In this document: piece after piece, positions 8,388 to 19,253 of the stretch
Layout: every line of letters begins with the position of its first letter
Numbering within the stretch: the first letter of the stretch is position 1
Assembly: GCF_016595795.1 (NCBI RefSeq)
Contig: NZ_JAENHN010000064.1
Span: forward strand, 1-64,000
Origin: Clostridium yunnanense
GTDB taxonomy: Bacteria; Bacillota; Clostridia; Clostridiales; Clostridiaceae
Direction of reading: 5' to 3'
DNA length: 64,000 bases
The notes under the pieces: generated by a model
Told to the model about the DNA's origin: nothing
The model's input: the letters and a program-made list of their open reading frames with translations, nothing else
The model's database searches: none
Position numbers and translations under genes: made by a program

Positions 8388-8492
8388 GTGATTACAAAAC
8401 TTTTTATAGACTAAACAAGTGTATATATTGAACCAAATATTTACAGGGTATATAATAAAAGAGTATCATTGCTTGCTTAAGAAGGTGTAAGT

Positions 8493-9032
8493 TTGTTAAA
8501 AGGAAAGAAGATATATTTAAGGTCAGTGGAAAAAAGAGATGTAAATATATTTTATAATTATTCTACTGATAAAGAGATTCGAAAGTTTGATGGTGGAAAC
8601 ATGATTCTCCCTTCAATAGAATCTGTTATGCAACATTTTGATGAGATAATGAATATATCTAGAAAAACATTAAGCATAATAAATGAAAAAGGGGTATTAG
8701 TAGGATATCTCACGTACAAAGAGTTTGAAGATACAAATAATATATACTCCATTGGAATTACTATTGGAAGTCAATTCTGGGGAAGAGGATATGGACAGGA
8801 TTCTATAAAGGTTTTATTGGAATACCTATTCATGTATAGAGGGGCACAAAGAGTTGAACTAGAGGTTGTTGATTATAATACTAGAGCCATAAGTTGCTAT
8901 GAAAAGTGTGGGTTTATAGTTGAAGGAAAGAAAAGAAAAAGATATTTTGCGCAAGGCCAATATCATGATACTTTAATAATGGGAATATTAAAAGAAGAAT
9001 TTGATAATATAAAGAGCGATGATACAAAATAA
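8493..9032 (+). CDS. GNAT family N-acetyltransferase (RimJ/RimL-like)
   Basis: The 179-residue protein has the Acetyltransf_3 layout: an N-terminal IYLRSVEKRD strand-turn, a central IGSQFWGRGYGQD acetyl-CoA loop (Gly-rich pyrophosphate-binding motif) and the C-terminal VVDYNTRAISCYEKCGF segment with the Tyr-Glu-Lys-Cys-Gly-Phe pattern. It probably transfers acetyl from acetyl-CoA to a protein N-terminus or small amine; the target is unknown. The start is TTG 8493 with GAAGGTG at 8481-8487. A terminator follows. Confidence 0.85.
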   Translation: MLKGKKIYLRSVEKRDVNIFYNYSTDKEIRKFDGGNMILPSIESVMQHFDEIMNISRKTLSIINEKGVLVGYLTYKEFEDTNNIYSIGITIGSQFWGRGYGQDSIKVLLEYLFMYRGAQRVELEVVDYNTRAISCYEKCGFIVEGKKRKRYFAQGQYHDTLIMGILKEEFDNIKSDDTK

Positions 9033-9056
9033 TATTAAAATATAAAGAAATTTATT

Positions 9057-9087
9057 AACATGGATAATGAAAATTATCCATGTTTTT
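9057..9087 (+). terminator. Terminator after GNAT gene
   Basis: Perfect 12-base stem AACATGGATAAT/ATTATCCATGTT with a GAAA tetraloop, followed by TTTT. Confidence 0.88.
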
Positions 9088-9403
9088 GTCATAGATAGAA
9101 TTAGTTAATTAAACTAAAAGTTTCATATATGGGTTATAATTATAATAGAACTTAGGTTTGGTATGTGTATTCATAGTGATAGTCTATTTATACTATTAAA
9201 GATACGCATAAATAATCAGGTTGACTATTAATGGTGTCTTTATTACGTAAATAGATCTTATTTTGGAACTGATATATTTGAAACAGTTTTAAATAAAATC
9301 TAGAGGTTACTATTAATAGTTAAGGTCGGAACTCTATATAAGTGTTATTGGTAACAAATATTATAGATAATTAAACTATATGGATAAAGTCAGGAGAAAA
9401 TCT
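9088..9403. other. Intergenic region upstream of addB
   Basis: About 315 bases. It should hold the addBA promoter (a TTGACTAT near 9221 is a candidate), but no unambiguous promoter, riboswitch or gene is seen. Confidence 0.4.
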
Positions 9404-12400
9404 ATGGGAATAAAGTTTATATACGGAAGAGCCGGTAGTGGTAAAAGTTATTATTGCATAGAACAAATTAAAAATAAAATTGAACAAGGAAAAGAAAATA
9501 AATTAATACTTTTAGTTCCAGAGCAAATTACATTTCAAACAGAAACAAGGTTGTTAAAGCATATTGGAGAAAAAAGTGTGCTTAAAGCTGAGGTATTAAG
9601 TTTTAAAAGAATGGCTCATAGAGTATTTAATTTTTGTGGAGGGATAACACATAAGCGCATGAATGAGGCTGGAAGGAATATGCTTATTTTTAAGGTGCTA
9701 GAAGAAGTTAGTGATAAACTAAGCGTATTTTATAGAGCTTCGAAACAGCAAGGGTTCATAGATATAGTTTCTAAAACTATAACAGAATTTAAGAAATATA
9801 ATATTACCTCGGAAATATTGAGGGCTACAATGCAGGCTATAAGAGAAGATGATGATGAATTAAAAATGAAATTAAATGATTTATCAATTATATTTGATAA
9901 GTTTAATGAAGTTCTTCACAAGAATTACATAGACTCAGAAGACGAATTGAATATGTTATCGGGTAAACTTGATAATTGTAATATTTTTGATGGTTCAGAT
10001 ATATGGGTTGATGAATTTACTACTTTTACTCCTCAACAATTAAAGGTTCTTGGCAAGCTTATGCAAAAAGCAAATAACTTATATTTTGCTTTAACTTTAG
10101 ATGAAACTCATGGTGTAGATGAAACTGATATATTTAATGTAATTAAGAATACAGAAAAGAAGCTTATGAGAATAGCAGCAGAAAATAGAATTCCTTATGA
10201 CGGATATTTAGATTTAAATAGTAGAGAAAACTTTAGATTTAAGGAGAGCAGGGAATTAAATCATTTAGAAAAACACTTTTTTACATACCCGTTTATACCC
10301 TATAAGTGGTCTAACGGAGATATAAGAATATATAAGGCAAATAATAACTATGATGAAGTAGAAGTTGTAGCAAAAGACATATTAAGATTGGTAAGAGACG
10401 AAGGTTATAGGTATAAAGATATATCTGTAGTATGCAGAAACCTAGATGAATATGAAAAAATAACCTCAGTGATTTTTAATCAGTATGATATTCCATACTT
10501 TTTAGATAAAAAGAGAGATATAGTTAGCAATCCTCTTATAGTACTTATAACCTCAGTATTTGAAATATCGTCAAGAAACTGGTCTTATGAAAGTGTATTT
10601 AAGTATCTAAAGACAGGACTTACAGGCCTTAATAGTGATTATATAGATATTTTGGAGAATTATGTTTTATCCAATGGCATAAGAGGCAAGAAGTGGCTTG
10701 AAGATTGGTGGGAGTATCCTGTTGATAGATATCATTCAAATAAAGATGAGATATCGAATGAAGAAAAACAAAGATTAGCTCTTATTAATGATGTAAAAGA
10801 TGAGGTTAGGCAGCCTTTAATAGACTTCTACACTAATATCAAAGGAAAACGTACGGTAAGAGATATTTGTATAGCTTTATATGACTTTATGACATCACTT
10901 GGTATTATTGAAAGAATGGAGAACTTATCTAGAATATTTGAAGAAAAGAATATTGGGGATAAAGCAAAGGAGTATGAGCAGGTAGTAGAGATAATTATGG
11001 AAGTATTAGATCAAGCTGTAGATGTAATGGGAGAAGAATTTATTGATCCTAATGATTTTATTAAGATACTTAATGTAGGTTTTGAAAAGTATGAGATTGG
11101 TCTCATTCCAGTTGCTTTAGATCAGGTTAATATAGGGGAGATATCAAGAATTAGAAGTAGAGAGTTAAAAGCCTTGTACATAGTAGGTACTAATGACGGT
11201 GTGTTTCCAGCTTCTAATAAGGATGAAGGTATACTTTCAGATACAGATAGAGAACTTTTAAGAAATCAAGGTGTAGAACTTGCATCAGATACTAAAACAA
11301 AAGCCTTTGAAGAGCAGTTTTTAATTTATTCAACCTTGACTATGTGTAGTAACTATCTGATGATAACTTATCCTTTAGCGGATTTTGAGGGGAAATCCTT
11401 AAGACCATCTATTATAATACCTAGACTTAAAAAGATATTTCCAAGGATTAAAGAAGAAAGTGATATCTTTAGAGAAAATAATGATGCTTTAGAAAAGGTA
11501 GTTGCACCTGTTCCAACCTTTAATGAGCTTATTGGTGCTTTAAGAAGAGATTTTGATAAAAAGGAAATTGAAGCATACTGGTCAGAAGTTTATTCCTGGT
11601 ATAAGAGTAAACCTCAATGGAAGGAAAAAGCAGATAATATATTTAAAGGGCTAAAATATACTAATCAAGAACAGGATATATCTAGAGATAAGATAAAAAA
11701 GATATATGCTAGTAATGATAAACTTTTGTTTAATGTATCTAGAATAGAAAAATATGCTCAGTGTCCTTTTGCTTATTATGTTCAGTATGGATTAAAAGCA
11801 AAGGATAGAAAGGTATATGAGTTTACTCCACCTGACCTTGGAAGTTTTATGCATAATGTTCTAGATGAATTTACTAATTACGTAAGAGATAAGGAAATAC
11901 AGTGGAGTGATCTAGATAGAGAAAGTTGTAAAGGTATAATCTCAGAAATAGTAGATAAGCAAGTTGGAGAAAGTTCTGCTTCTATATTAAATAGTTCAAA
12001 AAGATATAAGTATTTTACAGATAGATTTAAAAATATATTAACTAAGTCGGTTACGGTAATATCTGAACATATGAGAAGGAGTAATTTTGATATATTTAGA
12101 AATGAGTTTGAATTTGGTAGCTATAAAGATAGTGAACCAATAAAACTTAAGCTTATATCAGGTGATGAGGTTTATTTAACAGGTAGGATAGATAGAGTAG
12201 ACACAGTTGAACTTGAAGGGGAAACTTATATTAGAATAATAGATTATAAGTCTGGAAGTAAAGAATTTGATCTTAATCAGCTTTATTATGGTCTCCAGAT
12301 TCAGCTATTAGTTTATTTAGATGCATTGATTAAAAACTCAAAGTATTTTTTAGATAAGCAAGTAGTACCTGGTGCTATACTATATTTTAGGATTGATGAT

Positions 12401-12865
12401 CCTATAATAAAGTCCAAAAGAGATCTAAGTGATGATGAAATAAAGGAACAGATTCTTAAGAAGCTAAAGATGGATGGACTTATGCTTAAGGACATAAAGT
12501 TAGTTAAAGCTATGGATAAAACTATGGAAACTTATTCTTTAATTATCCCGGCAGCTTTTAAGAAAGATGGAGATTTTACAAAGCAAAGTGCTGTGGTGAC
12601 AGAAGAACAGTTTAACATATTAAGAAAATATGTTAATGAAAAAATGATAGAGCTATGTGAGGAAATGCTAAGTGGACGTATAAAGATAGAGCCATCAAAG
12701 GATGGTAGATTTACGTATTGTAATTTTTGTAATTACTCTTCAATATGTCAATTTGATATAAGTTTAAAAGACAATACTCATAAACTTATAAGAAAACATA
12801 GTGATGAAGAGTTATGGAAGGAAATATCAAGTACAGTAGAAGAGCATCAAAGGGGTGAAAGGTAA
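9404..12865 (+). CDS. addB: ATP-dependent helicase/nuclease subunit B (AddB)
   Basis: The 1153-residue protein matches AddB length. It begins with Walker A GRAGSGKS (residues 8-15) and ends with a RecB-type nuclease domain (GRIDRVD...IRIIDYKSG). The four cysteines that hold the AddB iron-sulfur cluster are visible: C787 (QCPFAYY), then C1106, C1109 and C1115 (CNFCNYSSIC). With AddA it resects double-strand breaks until a Chi site is recognised and loads RecA. The start is ATG 9404 because AGGAG lies just upstream; an in-frame ATG at 9380 lacks a site. It overlaps addA by one base. Confidence 0.95.
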   Translation: MGIKFIYGRAGSGKSYYCIEQIKNKIEQGKENKLILLVPEQITFQTETRLLKHIGEKSVLKAEVLSFKRMAHRVFNFCGGITHKRMNEAGRNMLIFKVLEEVSDKLSVFYRASKQQGFIDIVSKTITEFKKYNITSEILRATMQAIREDDDELKMKLNDLSIIFDKFNEVLHKNYIDSEDELNMLSGKLDNCNIFDGSDIWVDEFTTFTPQQLKVLGKLMQKANNLYFALTLDETHGVDETDIFNVIKNTEKKLMRIAAENRIPYDGYLDLNSRENFRFKESRELNHLEKHFFTYPFIPYKWSNGDIRIYKANNNYDEVEVVAKDILRLVRDEGYRYKDISVVCRNLDEYEKITSVIFNQYDIPYFLDKKRDIVSNPLIVLITSVFEISSRNWSYESVFKYLKTGLTGLNSDYIDILENYVLSNGIRGKKWLEDWWEYPVDRYHSNKDEISNEEKQRLALINDVKDEVRQPLIDFYTNIKGKRTVRDICIALYDFMTSLGIIERMENLSRIFEEKNIGDKAKEYEQVVEIIMEVLDQAVDVMGEEFIDPNDFIKILNVGFEKYEIGLIPVALDQVNIGEISRIRSRELKALYIVGTNDGVFPASNKDEGILSDTDRELLRNQGVELASDTKTKAFEEQFLIYSTLTMCSNYLMITYPLADFEGKSLRPSIIIPRLKKIFPRIKEESDIFRENNDALEKVVAPVPTFNELIGALRRDFDKKEIEAYWSEVYSWYKSKPQWKEKADNIFKGLKYTNQEQDISRDKIKKIYASNDKLLFNVSRIEKYAQCPFAYYVQYGLKAKDRKVYEFTPPDLGSFMHNVLDEFTNYVRDKEIQWSDLDRESCKGIISEIVDKQVGESSASILNSSKRYKYFTDRFKNILTKSVTVISEHMRRSNFDIFRNEFEFGSYKDSEPIKLKLISGDEVYLTGRIDRVDTVELEGETYIRIIDYKSGSKEFDLNQLYYGLQIQLLVYLDALIKNSKYFLDKQVVPGAILYFRIDDPIIKSKRDLSDDEIKEQILKKLKMDGLMLKDIKLVKAMDKTMETYSLIIPAAFKKDGDFTKQSAVVTEEQFNILRKYVNEKMIELCEEMLSGRIKIEPSKDGRFTYCNFCNYSSICQFDISLKDNTHKLIRKHSDEELWKEISSTVEEHQRGER

Positions 12866-15800
12866 TGGGAGAAACTAAATGGACTGCAGAACAACTTAGT
12901 GCTATAACAACCAGAAAACGAAATTTACTAGTGGCAGCTGCAGCAGGATCAGGTAAAACTGCAGTACTGGTTGAGAGAATAATAAGAATGATAACTGAAG
13001 GCGAAGAGCCTGTAGATATAGATAGTCTTTTAGTAGTTACCTTTACTTCAGCTGCAGCGGCAGAGATGAGAGAAAGAATAGGAGATGCTATATCGAAAGC
13101 TTTAGAACATTCTCCTAATTCAAAAGTTTTACAAAGGCAGTTAGCATTGCTCAATAGAGCAAATATAACTACTATGCACTCTTTTTGTTTAGATGTTATA
13201 AAAAATAATTTTCACCACATAGACCTAGATCCTAACTTTAGAATAGGTGATGATACAGAATGTACATTAATAAGAAACGAGGTAGTAAGTGAACTATTCG
13301 AAGACAGGTATGATCAAGATGATGATAGCTTTAAAAAACTAGTTGATTCATATGGTCAAGGAAAAGATGATAGTAAGCTCCAACAGATGGTTTTAGACCT
13401 GTATCAGTTTTCTATGAGCGAACCGTGGCCAGAAGCTTGGCTTAAAGAAAAGTGTGAAGATTTAAATATATGTAGTGAAGAAGAGCTTAATAATAGCCAT
13501 TGGGCTAAGATATTAATTAATAATGTAGAAATAGAGTTAGAAACTTTTGAGAGGTTGCTAAATGGAGCTAAGGAACTTTGTGAAACAACAGAGGGGTTAG
13601 AACCATACTTGACTAATATTGATGATGATATAAATCAAATTGTAAGCATTAGGGAAGGAATTCCTGGTGGATTAAGCTCTGTGTATAACAAGATAGAAGG
13701 GTTAAGTTTCTCAAAACTGAAGTCTGTAAAGAAGAATCAAGTATCGGACGAAGAGGCCCAACAGAGGGTTAAGGATATAAGAGATGATGTTAAGAAAAAG
13801 CTAAATAAGATGAAAGAAGATATATTCTCCATATCACCCGAAGAAGCTGTTAAAGATTTTAAAATATTATATTTTCTTATAAATGAACTAGTAGGTCTAG
13901 TGTTAGAATTTGATAAAAGATATAAGGGTAAGAAGAGGGATAGAGGTATTTTAGATTTCAATGATCTGGAGCATTTATGTCTTAAGGTACTTACTGAACA
14001 AGGCGAAGCTGGACAAATAATTTCATCCTCAGTAGCTAAAGAATTTAAAAATAAGTTTAGTGAAGTATTGGTTGATGAGTACCAAGATACAAATAACATA
14101 CAAGAAACTATAATAAGTATGGTTTCTAGAAAAGAAGAAGAAGATCCTAATGTATTTATGGTTGGTGATGTTAAACAAAGTATATATAGATTTAGACATG
14201 CAAAGCCAGAGTTATTTTTAAATAAATATAATAGCTATCCTACAGATGGAAGTCATGACATGAAGATAATGCTTTATAAGAACTTCAGAAGTAGAAAAGA
14301 AGTTATTGATGGAGTAAATTATATATTCAATATGCTTATGTCAAAATCAGTTGGAGAACTTGAGTATGATGAGAATGAGGCTTTGAATCTTGGTGCTGAT
14401 TATAAAGATTTAGATATAGAAAATGTATATGATATAGAAGATGAAGTTAATACACAGGATATAGAGATAGCTGGAGATATAGAAGTACATATCTTAGATA
14501 AATCAGCTAAAAAAGAGGAAAGTGAAGAAACTGAAGTACTAGAAACTGACGTGCAAGAAGATACCCAAAACGAAGAAGCAGAAGAAGACCTAGATTCTAT
14601 ACAGATTGAAGCAAGAATAGTTGCTAAAAGGATACATGAACTAATGAATGCTTCTAATGGTAAGAAGTATTTGGTTTGGGATAGAGGATTAGATAAGTAT
14701 AGAAGACTTAAATATAAAGACGTAGTAATACTTTTAAGAGCAACAAAGAACTGGTCAGAAGTCTTCGTGGATGAACTTGGACAAAGTGGGATACCTGTTT
14801 ATGCTGATACTGGTACAGGATATTTTGATACTATTGAAATTAGAACAATAATGTCTCTTCTTCAAGTAATAGATAATCCTATGCAAGATATTCACATACT
14901 ATCTGTTTTAAGATCACCTATATTTTTATTTTCCTCTGAAGAGTTAGGAGATTTAAGATTACTAGATAAAGAAAAGTATTTTTATGAAGTATTAAAAACT
15001 ATAAGTGAAGGTAACTTAAATAGTGAAGCTTCTGATATTAATATAAGTGATGAACTTAAGAGAAAATGCACCTATTTTACTGAAAAGCTTAAGTTATGGA
15101 GAGAAAAAGCTCTTTATATGCCAATCGATGAGTTTATATGGTATTTATATATGGACACTTCATATTATGGGTATGCAGGGGCTATGCCTAATGGAGTGCA
15201 AAGACAGGCTAACTTAAGAATATTATTTCAAAGAGCTAAACAATATGAAAAGACAAGTTTTAAAGGTTTATTTAATTTCATAAACTTCATAAATAAGCTG
15301 AGAAAGTCTTCGGGAGATATGGGAAGTGCTAAGATACTTGGGGAGAACGAGGATGTAGTAAGGATTATGAGTATCCATAAGAGTAAGGGGTTAGAATTCC
15401 CGGTAGTATTCTTATCAGGATGCGGAAAACAATTTAATCTCATGGATTTAAATAAAGAAATATTATTCCATGATGAATTAGGTTTTGGCCCGGAATATAT
15501 TGATGTGGATAGAAGAATAAGTTATACCTCTTTGCCAAAACATGCGATAAAGATGAGATTCAAACTTGAAGCTCTTTCTGAAGAGATGAGAGTACTATAT
15601 GTTGCTTTCACAAGAGCAAAAGAAAAACTTATAATAACTGGAGCTGTTTCAAATCTTGAGAAAGTAACTAAACGATGGTGTTCTGCAGCTGCATTAAGTG
15701 ATGATAAGATACTATCTTCAGAAGTTTTAAAGGGTAAGAGTTATATGGACTGGATAGGTATGGCTCTTGCTAAACATAAAAATGGTGAAGAGTTAAGGAA

Positions 15801-16689
15801 GAGTAGCAATACAATTGTGGATTATATTAAAAGTGACTTCTCTGCATGGGATATAAAATATTGGTCAAAGAATGATGTGATTGTGGATGAAAAATTAGAA
15901 GCTGTGGATGAAATTGAAGATGAATCACAGGAAAGAAGACTCTTTATATATAAAGATACTGGTGAAATAAATGAAGATATAGAGAGAAGATTAGACTTTC
16001 AATATAAGTTCAAGAGTTCTACCAGTATCACGGCAAATATATCAGTATCAGATTTAAAACGTGCATCTTATGAGGAAGATCAGAATGAGATAGAGACTAT
16101 ATATAAAGGCGATAGAATGATTAAACCTCAGTTCTTACAAGAAGAAAAAGGATTATCTGCCGCTGAACGAGGTACAATAGTACATTTTGTTATGCAGCAT
16201 ATAGAACTTGGAAAGGTAAGAAGCAGAGAAGAGGTTAAAGATCAACTTGAAGAAATGGTGCAAGGAGAATTTTTAACTAAAGAACAAGCTAAAGTAGTTA
16301 ACGTAAGTAAGGTTTTTAAGTTTTTCCAAAGTGATATAGGAAAAAGAATTATTGAAGCGTATGAAAATGGTAGCATGCTTTATAGGGAGCTGCCTTTCTT
16401 TACAGAGATACCAGCATACCTTGTGGATAAATCTTTATCTAAGGAAGAAACAAAAGATGAACTAGTAAGACTGCAAGGAGTTGTTGACTGCTTCTTTGAG
16501 GAAGAGGATGGGTTGGTTTTAGTTGATTACAAGACTGATTATGTTGAGGAAGGTAATGAACAATCAATAAAGGATAGATATGAAGTGCAGCTAAGTTATT
16601 ATTCTGATACTCTAGAAAAGATAACAGGAAAGAAAGTTAAAGAAAAATATCTTTACTTATTTGGCTTAGATAAAGAAGTTAAATACTAA
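12865..16689 (+). CDS. addA: ATP-dependent helicase/nuclease subunit A (AddA)
   Basis: A 1274-residue UvrD/RecB-type helicase-nuclease. Walker A AAGSGKT is at 26-32, followed by VTFTSAAAAEMRERI, DEYQDTN, GDVKQSIYRFR and the SIHKSKGLEFPVVF helicase motifs. The C-terminal nuclease ends with VDCFFEEEDGLVLVDYKTD. It partners AddB in break repair. ATG overlaps the addB stop (TAATG), so the two are translationally coupled. A highly acidic, low-complexity insert lies at about residues 515-582, between helicase motifs. Confidence 0.95.
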   Translation: MGETKWTAEQLSAITTRKRNLLVAAAAGSGKTAVLVERIIRMITEGEEPVDIDSLLVVTFTSAAAAEMRERIGDAISKALEHSPNSKVLQRQLALLNRANITTMHSFCLDVIKNNFHHIDLDPNFRIGDDTECTLIRNEVVSELFEDRYDQDDDSFKKLVDSYGQGKDDSKLQQMVLDLYQFSMSEPWPEAWLKEKCEDLNICSEEELNNSHWAKILINNVEIELETFERLLNGAKELCETTEGLEPYLTNIDDDINQIVSIREGIPGGLSSVYNKIEGLSFSKLKSVKKNQVSDEEAQQRVKDIRDDVKKKLNKMKEDIFSISPEEAVKDFKILYFLINELVGLVLEFDKRYKGKKRDRGILDFNDLEHLCLKVLTEQGEAGQIISSSVAKEFKNKFSEVLVDEYQDTNNIQETIISMVSRKEEEDPNVFMVGDVKQSIYRFRHAKPELFLNKYNSYPTDGSHDMKIMLYKNFRSRKEVIDGVNYIFNMLMSKSVGELEYDENEALNLGADYKDLDIENVYDIEDEVNTQDIEIAGDIEVHILDKSAKKEESEETEVLETDVQEDTQNEEAEEDLDSIQIEARIVAKRIHELMNASNGKKYLVWDRGLDKYRRLKYKDVVILLRATKNWSEVFVDELGQSGIPVYADTGTGYFDTIEIRTIMSLLQVIDNPMQDIHILSVLRSPIFLFSSEELGDLRLLDKEKYFYEVLKTISEGNLNSEASDINISDELKRKCTYFTEKLKLWREKALYMPIDEFIWYLYMDTSYYGYAGAMPNGVQRQANLRILFQRAKQYEKTSFKGLFNFINFINKLRKSSGDMGSAKILGENEDVVRIMSIHKSKGLEFPVVFLSGCGKQFNLMDLNKEILFHDELGFGPEYIDVDRRISYTSLPKHAIKMRFKLEALSEEMRVLYVAFTRAKEKLIITGAVSNLEKVTKRWCSAAALSDDKILSSEVLKGKSYMDWIGMALAKHKNGEELRKSSNTIVDYIKSDFSAWDIKYWSKNDVIVDEKLEAVDEIEDESQERRLFIYKDTGEINEDIERRLDFQYKFKSSTSITANISVSDLKRASYEEDQNEIETIYKGDRMIKPQFLQEEKGLSAAERGTIVHFVMQHIELGKVRSREEVKDQLEEMVQGEFLTKEQAKVVNVSKVFKFFQSDIGKRIIEAYENGSMLYRELPFFTEIPAYLVDKSLSKEETKDELVRLQGVVDCFFEEEDGLVLVDYKTDYVEEGNEQSIKDRYEVQLSYYSDTLEKITGKKVKEKYLYLFGLDKEVKY

Positions 16690-16804
16690 ATAAAGATGTA
16701 CCAATTTAATCTGAAGAATATTTTCAACATATCTCTGGTTTGTGGAATAATACTTTGAAAATATAATTTAAAAATGAGATAGTATTTCTAAAGTATACAA
16801 AGAT

Positions 16805-16850
16805 AAGAATATATAAGTTTGCACAATGTAAATTTATATATTCTTTTTTG
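16805..16850 (+). terminator. Terminator after addA
   Basis: Stem AAGAATATATAA/TTATATATTCTT with a 17-base loop, followed by TTTTT. Confidence 0.8.
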
Positions 16851-16942
16851 TATGGAAAATATAGTGATTATATAGCGTTGAATATAAATTTCATTTATAT
16901 TATTGCCTTCTAGGGCAAGGAGGAAAGTTCATAACAAATAAT

Positions 16943-17887
16943 CTACAAAATATATCTAAATAAAAAAACATATATAGGGATGAAAACGAAGCTTGCTATA
17001 AGTGAGGTTGCATTTAATATTGAAGCAAATTTGTAATCTCCATCATATTCTCTGGCAACAATAGCAACTGTATTCATAACAGGCATAGCAGACATTACTA
17101 TAAATACCTGTTTCATTAATAAAGGAAATGAAGTGAAGCTTAGAAGTACGAAAGCGGCTACAGGAGATATTATGAATCTTCCTATAAGGATAAAAATAGA
17201 ATCTTTGTCCACTTTCATTTCACTATAGTTCATACTGGAGAGTATAGAACCTATAAATATTGTAGATAAAGGAGTTGTTAAGTTTCCTAGATACTTACAG
17301 CTATCTAAAATAAAGATAGGCAACTTAATTTGTAGAAGTATCAGTATAGCTGAAAATATAAAAGCTACTAAAGGAGCAGATATAATATTTCTTAAATTTT
17401 CTTTTGAAAAGAATTTATTATTAATATTTCTACCATCTTGTCTTATATCATAGGCAGCTATAGACCAAAAGAACAAGGTATTTATTATATAATATATTAA
17501 TATATAAGGAAGAGCTTGTTCTCCAAAGATAGATATATTTACTGGCAGCCCTACAAATATAGTATTGGATAAACCAAATAAGGCCCTAAAAACTCCCTTT
17601 CTATTAATAGAAAGGCAAAAGGCCTTATATATGATAGATCCAACTAAATAAGTTAAAGTTATACATAAAAATGCAACTATATATCCACCTAGGGATCCTA
17701 TGAATTGTTCTCTAGTAAAGCTACTATTTAAGTTGGCTATCATAAATGCAGGGAGTGATATATTAATTACTAATTTAGACATTAAGTTGTCTGCATTTTC
17801 ATTGAACCATCCTTTTTTACCTAAGAAAAATCCAACTCCTATTAGAATTACAAGGGTAAGTACTCCGTTAAAGGCACTAATAATCAT
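16943..17887 (-). CDS. AEC family transporter (auxin efflux carrier-like)
   Basis: The 314-residue, highly hydrophobic protein has about ten membrane segments in two halves. The start GVGFFLGKKGWFNENADN with LVINISLPAFMIANL and the C-terminal VMSAMPVMNTVAIVAREY region are typical of the AEC family (bile/arsenite/riboflavin transporter superfamily). Bacterial members export or import small organic acids; the substrate is not known here. GAGGAGA precedes the ATG. It lies 28 bases downstream of the CCA-adding enzyme gene, so the two probably form an operon. Confidence 0.88.
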   Translation of the reverse strand: MIISAFNGVLTLVILIGVGFFLGKKGWFNENADNLMSKLVINISLPAFMIANLNSSFTREQFIGSLGGYIVAFLCITLTYLVGSIIYKAFCLSINRKGVFRALFGLSNTIFVGLPVNISIFGEQALPYILIYYIINTLFFWSIAAYDIRQDGRNINNKFFSKENLRNIISAPLVAFIFSAILILLQIKLPIFILDSCKYLGNLTTPLSTIFIGSILSSMNYSEMKVDKDSIFILIGRFIISPVAAFVLLSFTSFPLLMKQVFIVMSAMPVMNTVAIVAREYDGDYKFASILNATSLIASFVFIPIYVFLFRYIL

Positions 17888-17915
17888 AATAAAATCTCCT
17901 CTGCAATTACTAAGA

Positions 17916-19253
17916 TTACTTGTTATAAACTATATATTGTTTTGCTAAGTTAAGTAAAATTTCCCTAGTATTTAAGTTTGGATCTTTAAGAACCTTTTCT
18001 AATAGATGGCTTAATAAGTTACCTAGCTCTTTTCCAGGCTTTAAGTTTAGTTCATTAATTAAGTCATTTCCGTTTATAGCTAAGTCTTTTGAAGCTAGTG
18101 GTGCTTTTGAGTTTAAAATTTCTGTAATTCTACTCTCCATTTTATCAACATGTTCAAGGTATAAAAATGGAGGAGCAGAGGATAATATATCAGCTCTTTG
18201 AAGTTTAAATAAGTCATAAACTAAATCTTTACCAACTCTATTTATCATCCTCTTTAAAGCGACGTCTTTAGCGTTTACTAGTACATTCATATGTTCCTTT
18301 ATTAATGTACATGACATGTTAGAAGTTGCATTATCCATTCTAAGACGTCTAAATATCTTTCTTGAAAGATGCTCGCCTTTATTATTATGTCCGTAAAAAT
18401 GCCCAATGTTATTTTCATCTAGAGTAAAACATATTGGTTTTGCAATATCGTGAAATAAGGCGGCAAGTCTTAAATGAACTACTTTTGGCACCTTTTCTAC
18501 AACTGAGAGTGTATGATTGAATATATCTTTATCATGATAAGGAGTATGCTGATCAAAGCCAATACAAGTATCTAGTTCGGGAATTATATGTTTAAGTATT
18601 TTTGTATCAGCTAAAAGCTTAAGGCCTATACTAGGGTTATCTGACATTATTATTTTAATAAACTCATCGCGTATTCTTTCAAAACTTATATTTTTTATAA
18701 GGTGGTTATTTTTTATAATTGATGAAAAAGTATTTTCTTCTATATCAAAACTAAGCTGAGAAGCGAATCTAATTGCTCTCATCATTCTTAAAGCATCTTC
18801 ATTGAATCTCTTATCAGGATCTCCAACTGCTTTTATTAGTTTATTACTTATATCATCCTTACCACCAAAATAATCTATTAAGCCTAAGTTATTATTATAG
18901 GCCATTGCATTTATAGTAAAGTCTCTTCTAGATAAATCTTCTCTTATATCAGATACAAACTGAACTGACTCAGGTCTTCTATTATCTATATATTCGCCAT
19001 CAATTCTATAAGTAGTTACTTCAAAGCTATTACCCTGAACAATAACGGTTATAGTTCCATGCTGTATTCCTGTAGGGATTGTTTTATCAAATAAACCTTG
19101 GATTTTCTCTGGAAGAGCGTTTGTAGTTATATCGTAATCATTAGGTGTAACACCTCTTATATTATCTCTAACACATCCACCAACAATAAAGGCTTCAAAA
19201 CCATTTTCATAAAATCTATCTATTATGAACTGTACTTCCTTTGGTATATTCAT
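17916..19253 (-). CDS. cca: CCA-adding enzyme / tRNA nucleotidyltransferase with HD domain
   Basis: The 445-residue protein carries the class II nucleotidyltransferase signature GGCVRD (25-30) with catalytic D39 and D41 (NDYD), RRDFTINAM (109-117), and a C-terminal HD domain (H266-D267 in LFHDIAKP). It adds or repairs the 3' CCA of tRNAs. All complete tRNA genes in this window encode CCA, so repair is the likely main role. AGGAGG precedes the ATG. It appears to be the first gene of a two-gene operon with the AEC transporter. Confidence 0.92.
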   Translation of the reverse strand: MNIPKEVQFIIDRFYENGFEAFIVGGCVRDNIRGVTPNDYDITTNALPEKIQGLFDKTIPTGIQHGTITVIVQGNSFEVTTYRIDGEYIDNRRPESVQFVSDIREDLSRRDFTINAMAYNNNLGLIDYFGGKDDISNKLIKAVGDPDKRFNEDALRMMRAIRFASQLSFDIEENTFSSIIKNNHLIKNISFERIRDEFIKIIMSDNPSIGLKLLADTKILKHIIPELDTCIGFDQHTPYHDKDIFNHTLSVVEKVPKVVHLRLAALFHDIAKPICFTLDENNIGHFYGHNNKGEHLSRKIFRRLRMDNATSNMSCTLIKEHMNVLVNAKDVALKRMINRVGKDLVYDLFKLQRADILSSAPPFLYLEHVDKMESRITEILNSKAPLASKDLAINGNDLINELNLKPGKELGNLLSHLLEKVLKDPNLNTREILLNLAKQYIVYNK

